Counted from the first letter of the stretch, positions 25,571 to 36,998 are shown. The stretch is 64,000 nucleotides of DNA from Centroberyx gerrardi (GCF_048128805.1 NC_136017.1:1467956-1531955), one strand, 5' to 3'. The notes: a model not told the origin generated them from the sequence alone. Numbers and translations: made by a program.

Positions 25571-26545
25571 ATGTTCAGTACTTCCTCAGGTAAGACTCTC
25601 TCTTCCCTTTCTCAAAGGAATGGAAGAGTTCTCACCTCAATTTTCTAACTGGAGTTAATTTCCAAAAGATTATTATTATTATTCAGTATTTCGAAGGTAG
25701 AAGATTTAGTATGTAAAAGTGTTATTTAGTTAAAAAAAGGACTTAAGTTCTCTACTATCATTTGCTTCAATCTTGCTCTGTTGGAGCGCTTATTTTGAAA
25801 CGAAACTCTTAAATTCCTTCTGTCCTCTGATTGGTCCCCTACAGACACCCATCCCTCTGGCTACGACTGTGTCCCCCAGCCAGGTGTCCCGGGGTGTCCG
25901 GGGGGTCCTGAAGAAGGCCAACATGGACCTGGTGGACATGGACCTGGAAGCGGGCAACATCAAGGTTACCAGGGCAACCAAGAACGCAGACCCAGCCCTG
26001 ACCGTCACCAGGGAGACCAAGGAGGCAGACGCAACCCTGACTGTTACCCGGGTGACCAAGGAGGCAGACGCAACCAGGGCGACCATGGAGGCAGATGCAA
26101 CCCTGACCGTTACCCGGGTGACCAAGGAGGCAGACGCAGCCCCGACCGTAACCAGGGAGACCACGGAGGCAGACGCAGCCCCGACCGTTACCAGGGCAAC
26201 CACGGAGGCAGACGCAGCCCCGACCGCTACCAGGGTGACCACGGAGGCAGACGCAGCCCCGACCGTTACCAGGGCGACCACGGAGGCAGACGCAGCCCCG
26301 CCCGTTACCAGGGCGACCACGGAGGCAGACGCAGCCCTGATCACCATGGAGACCGCGGTGGAAGCCCTGATCGTCACCGTAGAAACAGCAAGAGCCCTGG
26401 TCGTCGCCACAGTAGCGGCAGTGGCAGCTGTAGTGGCAGTGATAGTGATGGCGGGCATGGGCACGGCGGTCATGGGCGTAAACACAGGCATGGTCATGGT
26501 CATGGGCACAGGCGTGGACGGGGGCGTGGTCATAAGCACTGGTAG
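25571..26545 (+). CDS. Gly/Arg/His-rich tandem-repeat protein, possibly PRR13-like
   Basis: A two-exon CDS: 25571-25589 (within a probable exon 25517-25589, acceptor TTTTTATATTTAG) joined to 25845-26545 (acceptor CCCCTACAG). The phase-1 junction gives 239 aa. The start is MFSTSSDTHPSGYDCVPQPG, followed by a Cys/Pro/Gly segment. Next come about nine copies of a 13-residue unit (consensus SPDRYQGDHGGRR, RS/RG-like), then a Ser/Asp stretch (SSGSGSCSGSDSDGG). It ends in a His/Gly/Arg tail (HGHGHGHRRGRGRGHKHW). I do not recognise the family firmly. The VPQPGVPGC block and the basic His/Ser tail recall PRR13 (VPQPGYPGC), but this could be compositional. Repeat-driven open frames exist in other frames and on the other strand; this one is preferred because it alone joins a start-bearing exon in phase and ends neatly before a splice donor. 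Confidence 0.6.
25970..26345 (+). repeat. 39-bp coding minisatellite
   Basis: Nine to ten units with core GACCGTTACCAGGGCGACCA and GGAGGCAGACGCAGCCCC. One unit near 26070 is shortened by 12 bases, a multiple of three. Unit length is a multiple of three, so no frame is broken. Units near the 3' end are nearly identical and 5' units more diverged, as expected of expansion by slippage or unequal exchange. Confidence 0.9.
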
Positions 26546-27713
26546 ACATAAAGGTGAGATCCAAAGTATTTCAAGTTTATTAATGCCCACTGCACTCTAG
26601 AAGCAAGTTAAGATTAAAATAATAAATTTTGAAATATCATGTTGTTGATATCAGTTTAGAGGAAAGTTTTGCCTTTAAAAGCCCCTATGAAATGGTCTGA
26701 CAGGGTTCAGCGCATCACACAGAGGAAAATCCTCTGGTCCAACATACTGTTACTTGTAGGTCTCGCCCTCCTGCACCCTTCCTATCAAATTAGCCAAATC
26801 ACACCATGTGGTGACATCAGTATCATATGATTTAAATCAATAGTTGAATGTTGCTAATCTTAAGAAAAGACATACTTCATGTACTTGAACAAAATCACTC
26901 AGCTATTAGTTAAAGGTCATTAAGTAATCTATCAATCTCAATCAACTTATATAGAGGGCTTTCAGGCGATGTAACGTAACCCCTGGCGGCCATATTGGAG
27001 GTCTTCAGCTCTGTGACCAACTTATTATGTTTCCGTCTCAACAGATAGACATGGTTAATTTCTGTGCTGATCCATCTGATTGATTTAGTGTTTAGATAAT
27101 GTCAGTTTAGCTAGCTAACCATAGTATCTGGTCAGCTAACCATCACTCTCTTGTTAACACATCTGATTAGCGCACTAGCATATCTAGTAGCAGCTAGCGT
27201 TAGCATGTTCACATTAACATCAGTGTGTTTGCTGGCTAGTTAGCTAGCTAACAGTTTGTTCAGGTTAACTGAGCTGACTCTTCTCAAGCTACAACTCAGA
27301 GTGTTTTGGAGTAGAGACTAGGGCTAAAGACAAGACAGTTTACTGTGTCACAGTAACCAAATCCACCTTATCACACTATTCACTTTTACTGAGAACGTTA
27401 CTGAATGGATCTACAGCCACACCACAACAAGCTTTTTAGCTAGCTCTCTGTTTGGTTGTTACAGATTTAGACTTTATTAACCAAGATGGAGCCAGATGTG
27501 GTTCAAGGAAGATTTGAGAACTGCAAAGCCTCTATTGGCGTCCAGTAGGGATTTCATCAGTATCGATCCTGCACAAGTCTCTGGCATGCGTATTGAAGCT
27601 TATTCTACTGTTGACCTCATTGTACTGTAAATCACTGTGGATAAGAGTGTTAACTAAATTGCTACAATGTAACTGCAATGTAAATGTTTGTGTTTTCTTG
27701 TTTTGTCTCCCAG

Positions 27714-28210
27714 GCAGCAGACACAACCTGAAGAAACTCCGATGATCTACCTGCTGCTATTCTCTCTCTCTCTCTTTGAATTTCTCAATCCAAAAATATT
27801 AAATGATGTAGACTTTTTTTGATTGCACAACTGCTGTGGTGTACCCATAGTGGGCCTACTATGGCTATAGTACAGTATCAAATCATGTTGTACTCACACT
27901 GGACCCACTATAGCTATGGTACGGTATATTTATTTTGGTTTTCCATTGGAATACTGAGCAGGTTTAGTGTTTTTTTTGTGAAGAAACCCAACATGTCATC
28001 CTGCCAGCAGCCAGTGAAAGTGGACCAGAACAAAACATATTTGTAGTACGCTCCCAACACCAAACTCCACAAAATATAATGGAAAAACAGACTGTACTAT
28101 GCCAGCATGGGTACAACAAAGTACACTTGTGCATTGAACAAAAACTATATGTAATATATATGTATTTCTGTATCCATATTCTAACAAAATAAATGGGATA
28201 AATTAGTTGA
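27714..28210 (+). other. Probable 3' untranslated exon of the repeat-protein gene
   Basis: The stop codon at 26543-26545 is followed 8 bases later by a donor (AAAG|GTGAGA, exon end 26553). A good acceptor (TTGTTTTGTCTCCCAG) ends at 27713. AATAAA at 28188-28193 would end the transcript. The intron sits close enough to the stop not to be an obvious nonsense-mediated decay trigger. The intron (26554-27713) holds nothing I recognise. Confidence 0.45.
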
Positions 28211-29151
28211 ACAGTCTTTTGATTGCCTTGTAACCAGATCCTCTGTTGTAGCTTTGTTGTAATTTTATTGACTGATTGAGGAGGTTTTATTAAATAATGG
28301 AAACTAATCAGGAGAACAGTTGAACATGGAGCGTATGGAGGATTTCAGACAAACTCCACCGGTGCTGATGGGGTGCGAAAACTTAAGTGAGGTAAAAAAA
28401 AAAGAAAAGAAAAAAAGGGGAAATTATACTTCTGATAGGTAAAAGTTCCAGGTACAGTCTGTTAACTTGTATGAGTTGTATGTGTAAAAATACCTTTATT
28501 TATCGAGTATGGGGAGATTGAAAAACACAAACATATGTGTTTTGTTTTTGTTTGTTTGTTTTTTTTCATTTTATTTTCTACATTTCCATTTCTTATTGGA
28601 AGCATTTTGCTGACCATTTTGAGAGCAACTTACAATGAGGCCAACAGTAGAATAAAGGTAAATTTAAAACTCAAGGGTCAAAGCACCCTGTGTTAGAAAG
28701 TGCTAGAAAATTAGCACAGTTCAGAGCTAAGGACAGATGTAGAGGGAAATATTTATTTTATGATTGCAGATTAGAGGATGAAGATATGGGAGATAATGGA
28801 TAATAATGGATTCTGATATCTTGAAAAGGTTGGTAGATTTTGGTTCACAAATAAAATTGAGGGTCAGCTGAGTTTAGGTGGGTTTATCCCTCTCTATATC
28901 CCTGCATAAGAACACAGTTCTGTCATTAACAGTAGAAAGTGACTTTGAAAAAATACCAAGACATTTTCTTTTATATACAAAAGTTAAGGATACGTAAACT
29001 CCCACACACTGCTCTTGCGATGCAAACACCGATTTATCGAAAGAGTACCATTTTGTTCTCCATGGACCTTCGGCAAGTCCTTAGCATTTCTCCGACACAC
29101 CTGCACAGGATTTTCTTGTTTTGTGTACAAAAGTTTAAAAAAATATATATT
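28211..29151. other. Intergenic, nothing recognised
   Basis: AT-rich sequence between the repeat-protein gene and the solo LTR. An open frame begins at 28939 but it runs into the LTR and has no family resemblance. Confidence 0.4.
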
Positions 29152-29753
29152 TGTTACGACTGTGGCCGTACCCCCAGAAGATTCCCTTGTGTTTCCTTGT
29201 GTTTCCCCTTCTTTGTGCTCCCCTGTCTGTCTCTCTCTCTCTGTCTATGTTTTGTTTGTGTGTGTATTGGCGTGGGCGTGGACCCTTCCTCGTTCTCCTG
29301 GCTCCCGGCTCTGCTCATCCTGCACACCTGTCTGCAATCGGCTCATCACCTCTTCCAGTCTGCTCACCTGCCTCTCATCAGCTCATCAGCCTGCAGTATA
29401 TCTACCCCCGGCTCTTCAACCATTCTGCGCCAGATTGTTGTTTCAACCACAGTGGTAGTTACGCTCAAGGCCAAATCTAGTTAAACTCCCAGTGACTTTG
29501 TTTCTCCGTGTTTCCTGTGACTAACCAGCCTCTCTTATCCCAGGACCATCACCCCCCTGCCTGCCACGCTTCCCCTCATCCCACGCTCACGCCAAGCCCC
29601 GCTCCTCCTCACCATCACTCCCCCCCTGCAGCCACCGGATTCCCGTTCCCTGCCATCAGCCCCTCATCCAGATCCTCCCTTACAATAAACCTTTTCCTTA
29701 CCCTCACCACCCTGTCCGTGTCCTGCGCTTGGGTCCCACCTGTGTTCATAACA
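29152..29753 (+). mobile_element. Solo LTR of an LTR retrotransposon
   Basis: The 602-bp segment begins TGTTACGACTG and ends TTCATAACA, so its ends form the inverted pair TGTTA/TAACA. A perfect 5-bp duplication ATATT flanks it (29147-29151 and 29754-29758). A polyadenylation signal AATAAA lies at 29684-29689. The interior is pyrimidine-rich and non-coding. No second LTR or gag/pol is nearby, so it is a solo LTR left by recombination. It is probably Ty3/Gypsy-like from its look, but the family is inferred. Confidence 0.82.
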
Positions 29754-29758
29754 ATATT

Positions 29759-31740
29759 TTTCTCGGACTTTTATATGCATTGCCATAGAAAATAAAGTTG
29801 ATTTAACGTTTGCACATCAAAGAAAAGAGCCATAGCTTCTTTTTTTTTTTTCCCCCTGGACTCCAATGAGCATCTTTTTTTGCAGACAGACTTTAATGGT
29901 TTGTCGACGCATGAAGCAGCAGACACACTGGCATCTGCAGTAACAAAACTGTCTGGAATTAGCTTTGATTATATAAACTTTAAAGGGAGGCATTCCCAAA
30001 CCTTGGCTGAATAATAACCCAATAAATGGCTTGCAAGGGACCACACCAAAACATGTAATCTGTTCATTTTTGACGGGAATGTTTTAAAACATGCACAAGA
30101 TCTGAATATTTTTGCTTGAAAGTATAAAGAACTTAAGTGTTTTCTGAGTGAGCTACTTTTCAACTTAACTGAATTTCTAGGACAAATAAAATAAAAAATG
30201 TAACTGAAGTAGCTGCATGTTCGCAAAAACATTTCAGTCCTCTTTCCTCTTCTACTGCCAAAACAGACAGACATCAAAGGCTGTGTCGACTAACATTGAC
30301 ATAACCCTCGGCCTGACCCTGGGTTATGTTTTCATGTCTACAAAAACCCAGCAACCTGCACTGTAAACATGTCGAACGACAAGGTGATCCTGTCGAACGG
30401 GTGTCGGACACATGTCATTTTCTCACTGACAGAGAAAAGACAGGAATCCATCAGCAGTCACTTCAGAGTGAGATATTGAGTCAGATATAGCTTGATCTGC
30501 ACTATAATCAACGAAATAGTTTCCTTTTGAAATGTTGTATATATATTTTGGGGGAAAAATTGCCTGAAGTTGAGGATTTATCATTAGACATGCTTTTTGG
30601 GTTAGTGACGTTTAGTACTTTTAAAAATGAAGTTAAAAACGGCCATGAATCTCAACATTAGAGCATCACAAAAACACAAATTTCCTTGTGGTTCTTGTCC
30701 TGAAATGGACAATGAGACAAAACCACATAATCATTACATTATAACAACTTGGTAAAATAGATAAATTACCACTCTGAATTTCATTTGATCTTTTTCTCAT
30801 CATTCAGCTCTTCTATAACATGTAAACACTATTTGACAAATAAACTGGAGAATAAACCCGTTTAGTCGGGTTTAAGCTGTAAAAGGTAACTTTGCACGTT
30901 GGCGGCTCCAAGTGGCAGCGAGAGGTAACTGATTGAAAACTTGGAACTTCATTACACAGAAATCCTGTGCGGCGGCGTCAGTAAACCAGTCTGTGATGCT
31001 TTATACCAAAGGGAAGAGAGTGGAAAAAGATTACTTTAGAAATAGGATTAGGATTTCACTCTTAAATTTTGATTTGTCACTTCCATAAGCAGTAAAAGTT
31101 CTTTTAAATAAGTAATAAAGGAAATCCCAGTCAAACCTACTGGAACAATAAACGATAAGATGGACTTCAAGAATCCCACATGTAATAAAACGATGAGTAC
31201 TTCTAACAACAGATATATATGAGCAGTGAAGTCTCAGGTCTTGCTCTGGCTCTTCTATTTAAAATCATCCAAGATCTGGCTTTTTATTTAGTGTCAAAAC
31301 AAGGTCAAGACAGCAGAGTCCAGCGACCAGTTTGTATCAGACAAACTGCTTTAATGTTCATGTTGAGAAAATATTAACATAGTAACACCACTGGTATGTA
31401 AAGGTAAAAAGTTCACATTAGATGGCTGGATTTTTACATAAACATCTTGCCTGCAGCAGCTTTAGCCGCTAAAAACTCTTTGCTCTACCCTCCACTACAG
31501 TTCTGCCTGCAACACAGTTTCACAAAATTTTGTGAAATGAGCACAAACTCTGAAACTCAGATTACATACTGTGGACAGGAATGATGTTCAGATTAGGTTC
31601 CTCCACCAGTAAATTATGTGCCAACAGCAGGAATTGTTCTGGACATTTGGTCACATGAAAAGGTTAGCTAACGCTTCAGTTTAGCAGTTAAAACAGTTTG
31701 CTTCAGGTTAGCTTCAGGTTTTGCTCATGGTTCAATAAAT
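29759..31740. other. Intergenic, nothing recognised
   Basis: Unique-looking AT-rich sequence between the solo LTR and the smAKAP gene. The 3' untranslated region of smAKAP (minus strand) should extend into it; a minus-strand AATAAA candidate reads at about 31283-31288. No other gene is supported. Confidence 0.4.
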
Positions 31741-31744
31741 GAAA

Positions 31745-31850
31745 ACTTGTTGTCATGAGTTGGGAATTGAACCCAGGTCGTCACCCATCCGCCCCTCCGA
31801 CCTCCGACCTCCACACACTGTCCACCGTCAAACTACTTCATGTTTCTAGT
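31745..31850 (-). repeat. tRNA-derived fragment, antisense
   Basis: On the minus strand GGTTCAATTCC matches the tRNA B box, with an A-box-like TAGTTTGACGG about 60 bases before it. The acceptor stem does not close and the arm between the boxes is too long. This is a SINE head or tRNA pseudogene. Confidence 0.4.
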
Positions 31851-31993
31851 CCTGTCTCCACTTAATCCTTTCCTGCTGGAGAAACGCATTTCTAACACTT
31901 ATCCTTGCATTTTAAGACATTGCCCTCATTTCACAAAATTTTGTGAAGCCAGACTGCTGACCGAGGCTACAGCCCTCGATTTGACTTCAACTC

Positions 31994-32326
31994 TTATATC
32001 ACATAATCACAGTCAATAAAAGGCAAGTCCCTGTAACGATTCTCCACCTCCCAACAGAGCTGGAGAGCCTGAGCGACGATATCCTCCGACATCTTGTGAG
32101 CAAACTCCAGTAGCGGTCTGCTGACCGGTCGCAGTGGGACGTCCAGCCGGTAATCGACCGCTAACACTTCCTCTGGATCGACAAAACGCTTCGCCTCCTT
32201 CAGGCCTGCAGCCTCTCCCGGTGTGATGAAGGCCTCCGTCTCGTCTTCTCCTCGTTTCTCGATGATAGTCTTCATCGGTTTGTCTGATCGGGTCCGAGAA
32301 CAACATCTCGACTCGCTGCTTCCCAT
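31994..32326 (-). CDS. Small membrane A-kinase anchor protein (smAKAP, C2orf88-like)
   Basis: A 110-aa product. smAKAP ties type I protein kinase A to the plasma membrane. The start is set at MGSSESRCC: Gly2 fits N-myristoylation and Cys8/Cys9 fit palmitoylation, as in the human MGC start. An in-frame GTG three codons upstream is not needed. The C-terminal part, LLEFAHKMSEDIVAQALQ then NRYRDLPFIDCDYV, parallels human ILEYAHRLSQDILCDALQ and IKYHDIPYIES, which form the amphipathic RI-binding helix. The whole CDS lies in one exon with a strong minus-strand acceptor (TCATTTCCACAG) just upstream of 32402. A donor at 33503 suggests one untranslated first exon. The C2orf88 identity rests on this remembered alignment. 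Confidence 0.8.
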   Translation of the reverse strand: MGSSESRCCSRTRSDKPMKTIIEKRGEDETEAFITPGEAAGLKEAKRFVDPEEVLAVDYRLDVPLRPVSRPLLEFAHKMSEDIVAQALQLCWEVENRYRDLPFIDCDYVI

Positions 32327-32352
32327 TTCAAACACGCAGCAGAACTGTTCGT

Positions 32353-32400
32353 TTAGCGGTCACAACTTTCCAAGAAGTCTGACTCTCCAGCGGTTTCCAT
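32353..32400 (-). CDS. Upstream ORF in the smAKAP leader
   Basis: The second exon begins at 32402, and its second to fourth bases form an ATG with a 15-residue frame (METAGESDFLESCDR) ending 26 bases before the smAKAP start. It would be the first ATG met by a scanning ribosome if the proposed splice is used. No peptide function is implied. Confidence 0.4.
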   Translation of the reverse strand: METAGESDFLESCDR

Positions 32401-32403
32401 GAC

Positions 32404-33500
32404 TGTGGAAATGACCAAGAAACATGAAAGACGAGTTTTAACTCAAATAATGCTGCATGTAGTATATTTTGTGTTTACATTATGTAGATTATATATTTGT
32501 ATCCTGTAACTACCTAATGTAGATAACTATTACATCAACATATTATATAGTGATGAAACGATTGGTCGATGAATTGATTAGTCGATTGACAGAAAAAAAA
32601 CGATACTTTGATTATCGTTTGTCAAGTTATCAAGTAAAAATACAGAATATCACAACTTCTCAAATGCTAAGATTTGCTGCTTTTCTCTGTTTCATATTCT
32701 AATTTTTTTGGTAGTAAGTAAGCAATTTTAAGATTTGTGATGGGCATCATTTTTGACATTTTATAGACTAAATGAGTAATCAATTAATTGGAAAAAGTAA
32801 TCGATAGATTAATTAATAATGAAAATAATCATTAGTTGCAGCTAATTATTAGGTATTATAAGCTAATTATTATTATACATATACAGCTACATATATAGCT
32901 ATTATACATATTTATACTATATATAATCATACACCACTAACAATACTAATAATTATTATATACTATACAAATATCACCTAATTCACACTACATTTGCACA
33001 TCTAATTCATAGGTTCATGCTGCCTCTAATGCACAACATTCTCTTTGCTTTTTTAAATATTGTTTCTTTATAGTAGTGTTTCTGTGTGTACTGTGTACCT
33101 TTTTCTTTCTTGTCCTTGATATGTTCCTTTTACTATCTGTTTAATGCTATTGTCGAAATAGTCCGCAAGTAAGCTTTTCATTACAGTGTGTGTACTATAG
33201 ACTTTGCATATGACACATAAACTTGAACTTGATATAGCTCCAAGCAGACGTTACAGCCTGCTGTTAAAGTAAATCACAGTACAGCTGTCAAATCTGAGTG
33301 ACACTTTGTCTTTACTCAAACATCTTTAACTGAAGCGTTTTATTCCAAAACACTGTATATACATTTTGGTCAAGCTGTCAAATCAAAATAACTTTCCCCA
33401 AACATCCTAACATGTTAAGGTTTTTAACAGGATCTTATGCCACTACAAGGGCAAAAATCAAATAACATTACCTCAAAAATATTAAAGTACATGAACATTT
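32404..33500. other. smAKAP intron region, nothing recognised
   Basis: Strongly AT-rich. It includes ATCGATTAATTG-type and TATACATAT simple-sequence stretches (32540-32960). No exon is supported. Confidence 0.35.
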
Positions 33501-33503
33501 TAC

Positions 33504-33680
33504 CTTCTGGTCTGTGTTTCAGCTCTTCCCTTGTCACTGCAGGTCTCAGCAGGTTTATTTAAGGTTTCCAAATCTCTCCAGAGCTGCTGGAAAACAACCA
33601 GTTTAACCAGTTTCCTCTGCTGCTGGTTAGTGGGAGGAGCAGAAACTCTGAGCACATTACAGAGCAAATGTAAACATGAG
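33504..33680 (-). other. Candidate 5' untranslated exon of the smAKAP gene
   Basis: On the minus strand the sequence ends ACCAGAAG|GTAAAATG, a usable donor. The next acceptor on that strand is the strong one at 32403. The 5' limit is a guess. Confidence 0.35.
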
Positions 33681-33699
33681 GCGGACGATCTTAGATTCA

Positions 33700-35189
33700 A
33701 ATGCAAGATTAGTTTAGATTAAGATGCTAGAGTATTTTAGATTTAAATACAAGATTATTCTATTTTAAATGAGACTCAAATACAAGATTAGTTTAGATTT
33801 TAGTTTAGATGAGATAAAAAAATATACGTTTACATTAATACAAGTTAATTATAGTTTAGTTATTTATATTTTATAGATTTGATTAGGTATTAAAATCCTA
33901 GTTTAGATTAAAATATAAATGTAGTTTAATTTAAAATAATTTAAAAAAGTGTTTAGTTTAGCGTACATAAAAATGCATATTTAGTTTAAATCAGTTCAGT
34001 TCGGTTTAGTTTAGTTTGACTTCAGTTTAGTTTTAGCTTTGTTTCATTTGGTTCAGTTGGCTGGAAGTTTAGTTCATTAGGGGCCGGACAGCCCTGCTGC
34101 CGGTGTGTTTCTGTGTATTATTAGGGCACGCAGCACTGCAACCCTTTTTTTCCTTCTTTTTCTTCTCCTTCTCCTTTTCCCTCTCCTTCTTCTTCTTCTT
34201 CTTTGCAAAAAGTATCTGCAGTCAAAATTTGGCAGATATGTCAAGATTTACCTAAATTCAATCAATTGCCGCTTGCAGCTATATTTAAAAGTTGAAATTT
34301 TATTGAAATAAGTGCTGCTTGGTGGATTATATACATGCTGAAATGAACAATAGAATGTAAATATTCAGAAAGGGTGTTGAGTCATATTTTAAAGTGTATA
34401 TACCTTCGACGATGAGCAAGGCCACATTAAATTGCCAGATTTTTGAATGCTGTTTGGTGTACAGCTCCCTCCATACAAGAAAGTTGCTTTGGGGCTGAGC
34501 ACAACTGTTCCAAACTGAAGTTTCACTGACACCTGCTGTTGTAATGATGGAACTGAGTGTGAGCCACACAACCTGCCTCACCAGGTGAACACAATCTATG
34601 TGAAAATGCAGCAAGCAAATATATCACTTTTAATGTTAAAATACTGACAGAAATGAACTAAGTGCATGTTTACATACCTGGCACCACTTCAAACATTCTC
34701 AGTATAATTGCATTGCAAATTGTATTATTGCTTTGCATTTGAAAGCAGCCAGCAACATGCAGTTAGAGAGTCTGCAAGTTTATATTGTAAGTTTATCCAA
34801 GGAAATTCTGAATTATGCATTGAATAACGGAAGCATGTCCACTCCAAATATTTAGAAGGCTCTTACCTATGGTCAGAAAAAGTCACTAGATTTGTCGCTA
34901 GTCACTGTTGAGAAATAAAGTCGCTAGGGGGTCTGAAAAGTCGGTAAGTGGGTAACAGTGGTCGTGTGCTAGCTAACCTGAATAACCATATTATCTGAGT
35001 GCAAGTGAACTTGGTCGGTCATCAGTTCATTTGACAAAAACAGCTATAGATTCAATTACCGTTATATTTTGTCTCAAGCGCTCTACAGAAATAAAATTAT
35101 ACAGGCAGTACATTTTTTTAGAGAATGGGTGTGTCAGGGGTGGTGGGTTGGAAATGGAGGTATGTGTTATGGTAAATGTGGGAAAATGG
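33700..35189. other. AT-rich intergenic sequence with simple repeats
   Basis: About 33710-34050 is an imperfect run of TTTAGATT/TAGTTTAG motifs. About 34145-34203 is a (TTC/CTT)n pyrimidine stretch. No gene is recognised. Confidence 0.4.
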
Positions 35190-35700
35190 TAAACTAGTAA
35201 ATCGAGAGGACCTTGTTCTCCTTCTCATAGGCCTTCAGCTTACTGTGCTGCTTCTGCTTCTCCTTTTTCACCTCCTTTCTCTGTGTTGGAGTCAGGACAT
35301 TAATGACTCTCCTCAGCATGGAAGGCTTCCTGGACCTTTTTCTTCCAACTCTTTTTTTTTATCATCCTCTCCAGAGCTGCCCATCTGTACCTCTACGCCG
35401 TTGTATTTGACCTGTTGGTGGAGAGCCTCCTCCTCCGTCTCACAGGCCTTGAGCTGCATGTCCTGCTCCAAGGTGTTTTTTTCCTGGAGCATTTTGTTGT
35501 GCTCCTCCATTTTTTGACCTTAGTAGTGCCTTCTCTACCTCATGGGCCTCGAACTTCATGGTCTGCTCCTTGGCGCCTAAGGCCTCTCTCTGCAGAGCGA
35601 GTCCTTCAGCTCCTTAACTTCTTGGCAGAGGGCCACCTCGTCTTGTCGGAGGACCTTGTTGACACTGTTTCTCAGGGCAATTTTTTGAAGAGAACAGCTA
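35190..35700 (-). pseudogene. Coiled-coil protein pseudogene fragment
   Basis: Read on the minus strand in three successive frames, this gives a continuous charged heptad-like coiled coil: VNKVLRQDEVALCQEVKELK, then ALGAKEQTMKFEAHEVEKAL, then MEEHNKMLQEKNTLEQDMQ, and finally a Lys/Glu-rich stretch. The frame shifts near 35580, 35520 and 35340 and there are stops, with no splice sites at these points. It is therefore a dead, possibly processed, copy. The parent gene is not recognised. Plus-strand Leu-rich open frames here are the antisense of this coiled coil. Confidence 0.6.
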
Positions 35701-35954
35701 CACCACCTGAACAGGCAACTGTTTGTGAAACTATCCACACCAGTGATTGCAATTTTACCGTGTTTACCTCAAAAACTGTATGGTTTACTTTCCAGTTTAA
35801 TAATGAGTTATTATGTTAAGCACTGAGAGTTGGTGTATCAGTGCAAACAACAAAAAGCTGTACCTGAACTGTGATTTAATGTTATTTTATGTTAATGTTA
35901 ACTCCTTATCTGAGTGTTGGGTAGTTTTACACACCTGAAATAAGTAAAAAATGT

Positions 35955-36800
35955 CGAGTTAAAGGGATAGTTCGGTATTTTGAACCCTGCGCCCAAATAA
36001 TGTTTTCCATCATGATCCCTAGAAACCATAACTTCGCTAGCCGCCTGCTCCGCCCGTCCAGTAACACCGGGCTGCCCCTCCCACTCTACTGCAATGGAAA
36101 CCTAGGGGCATACACGACAGTCTTTGAAAACTAAGATAAACGTTGTTTTGCAAAACATGACACTCACAGTGTAATCATACCTGTGTCAGTATGTTATCCT
36201 GAAAAAATAGTTTCTCTCTTTCTGTCAGCAGTTATGTTTGGAGACAATAGAATTCTTCTGGCTCTCGTTTTTGCTGCATTCGTGAAGAGGCATGTGTCTG
36301 GCAGGCTTTACACGTGGATTTGTTTACAAAGCTGTAACTGGCTAGCTAGAAGTCCGTGTTTGCATCTGTTTACCCTGCAATAGCTTAGAGTTTGCTACAG
36401 ATACTCAGCTCCTCTCATCTACGTGTATCGTGGACACTTGATATAAAAACGGGCTGCACCGCCAACATCAAGCCCGAACGCCCCGGGGTAAATAACAAGC
36501 ACGTCCATTCAAATTCTCCCGGAAAAACAGAGAACGTAATTGACGTTACTTATGTCAAATGCGCGAGCATGTGCAGAAAGAGGCGAGATAGTCCAACCAA
36601 AGAAAGTAATCAGAATGAGTGTTTACATGACGACATTTTACGTGTGTTAAGTCTCGTGATTGGCACAGCACCGCGTATGGTCAGCTGTCATCATAACATT
36701 TATTTAGCTTCATATGTTTTTGCCAGATTTAAAGATAAGAGTCATTTCAGGTCAAGATTCACACTTTCAGACAGATGTTTGATGGTTTGATTAGATGGCA
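35955..36800. repeat. Probable DNA-transposon-derived sequence
   Basis: Begins TTAAAGGGATAGTTCGGTAT, a start shared by common fish MITEs. No matching inverted end was found within the next kilobase. Two open frames (36183-36383 and 36392-36790) have no recognisable domain and are taken as chance. Confidence 0.35.
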
Positions 36801-36904
36801 TTTTACCAAACTTATCCCATGTCATAACTCAATCCTAAAACATCATAACTCAAAATACAAGTCTTCATTTTCTTGTGTGACCCAATCTACCCAGGCCTAA
36901 ATTA

Positions 36905-36915
36905 TTACTACTACC

Positions 36916-36980
<65 letters not shown>

Positions 36981-36998
36981 TAATAATAATAATGGTAA
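36905..36998. repeat. (ACT)n/(AAT)n compound microsatellite
   Basis: Trinucleotide runs of ACC, ACT then AAT/AAC. No gene is seen in the flanking 36800-37970 stretch apart from a tRNA-like antisense fragment at about 37185-37262. Confidence 0.85.

Noticed and set aside
25773-26600. Plus-strand 275-codon open frame rich in Thr/Ala/Asp and two minus-strand frames of similar length
   Set aside because: They exist because the 39-bp unit lacks stops in several frames. The plus frame starts inside the preceding intron and has no phased upstream exon.
28939-29484. 181-codon open frame
   Set aside because: It starts in unique sequence and continues into the solo LTR; composition is pyrimidine-driven with no recognisable domain.
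29152-29753. An endogenous retrovirus with coding genes
   Set aside because: Only one LTR is present, with no gag, pol or env sequence beside it.
36392-36790. 132-codon open frame
   Set aside because: No domain, no splice context, and it lies in transposon-like sequence.
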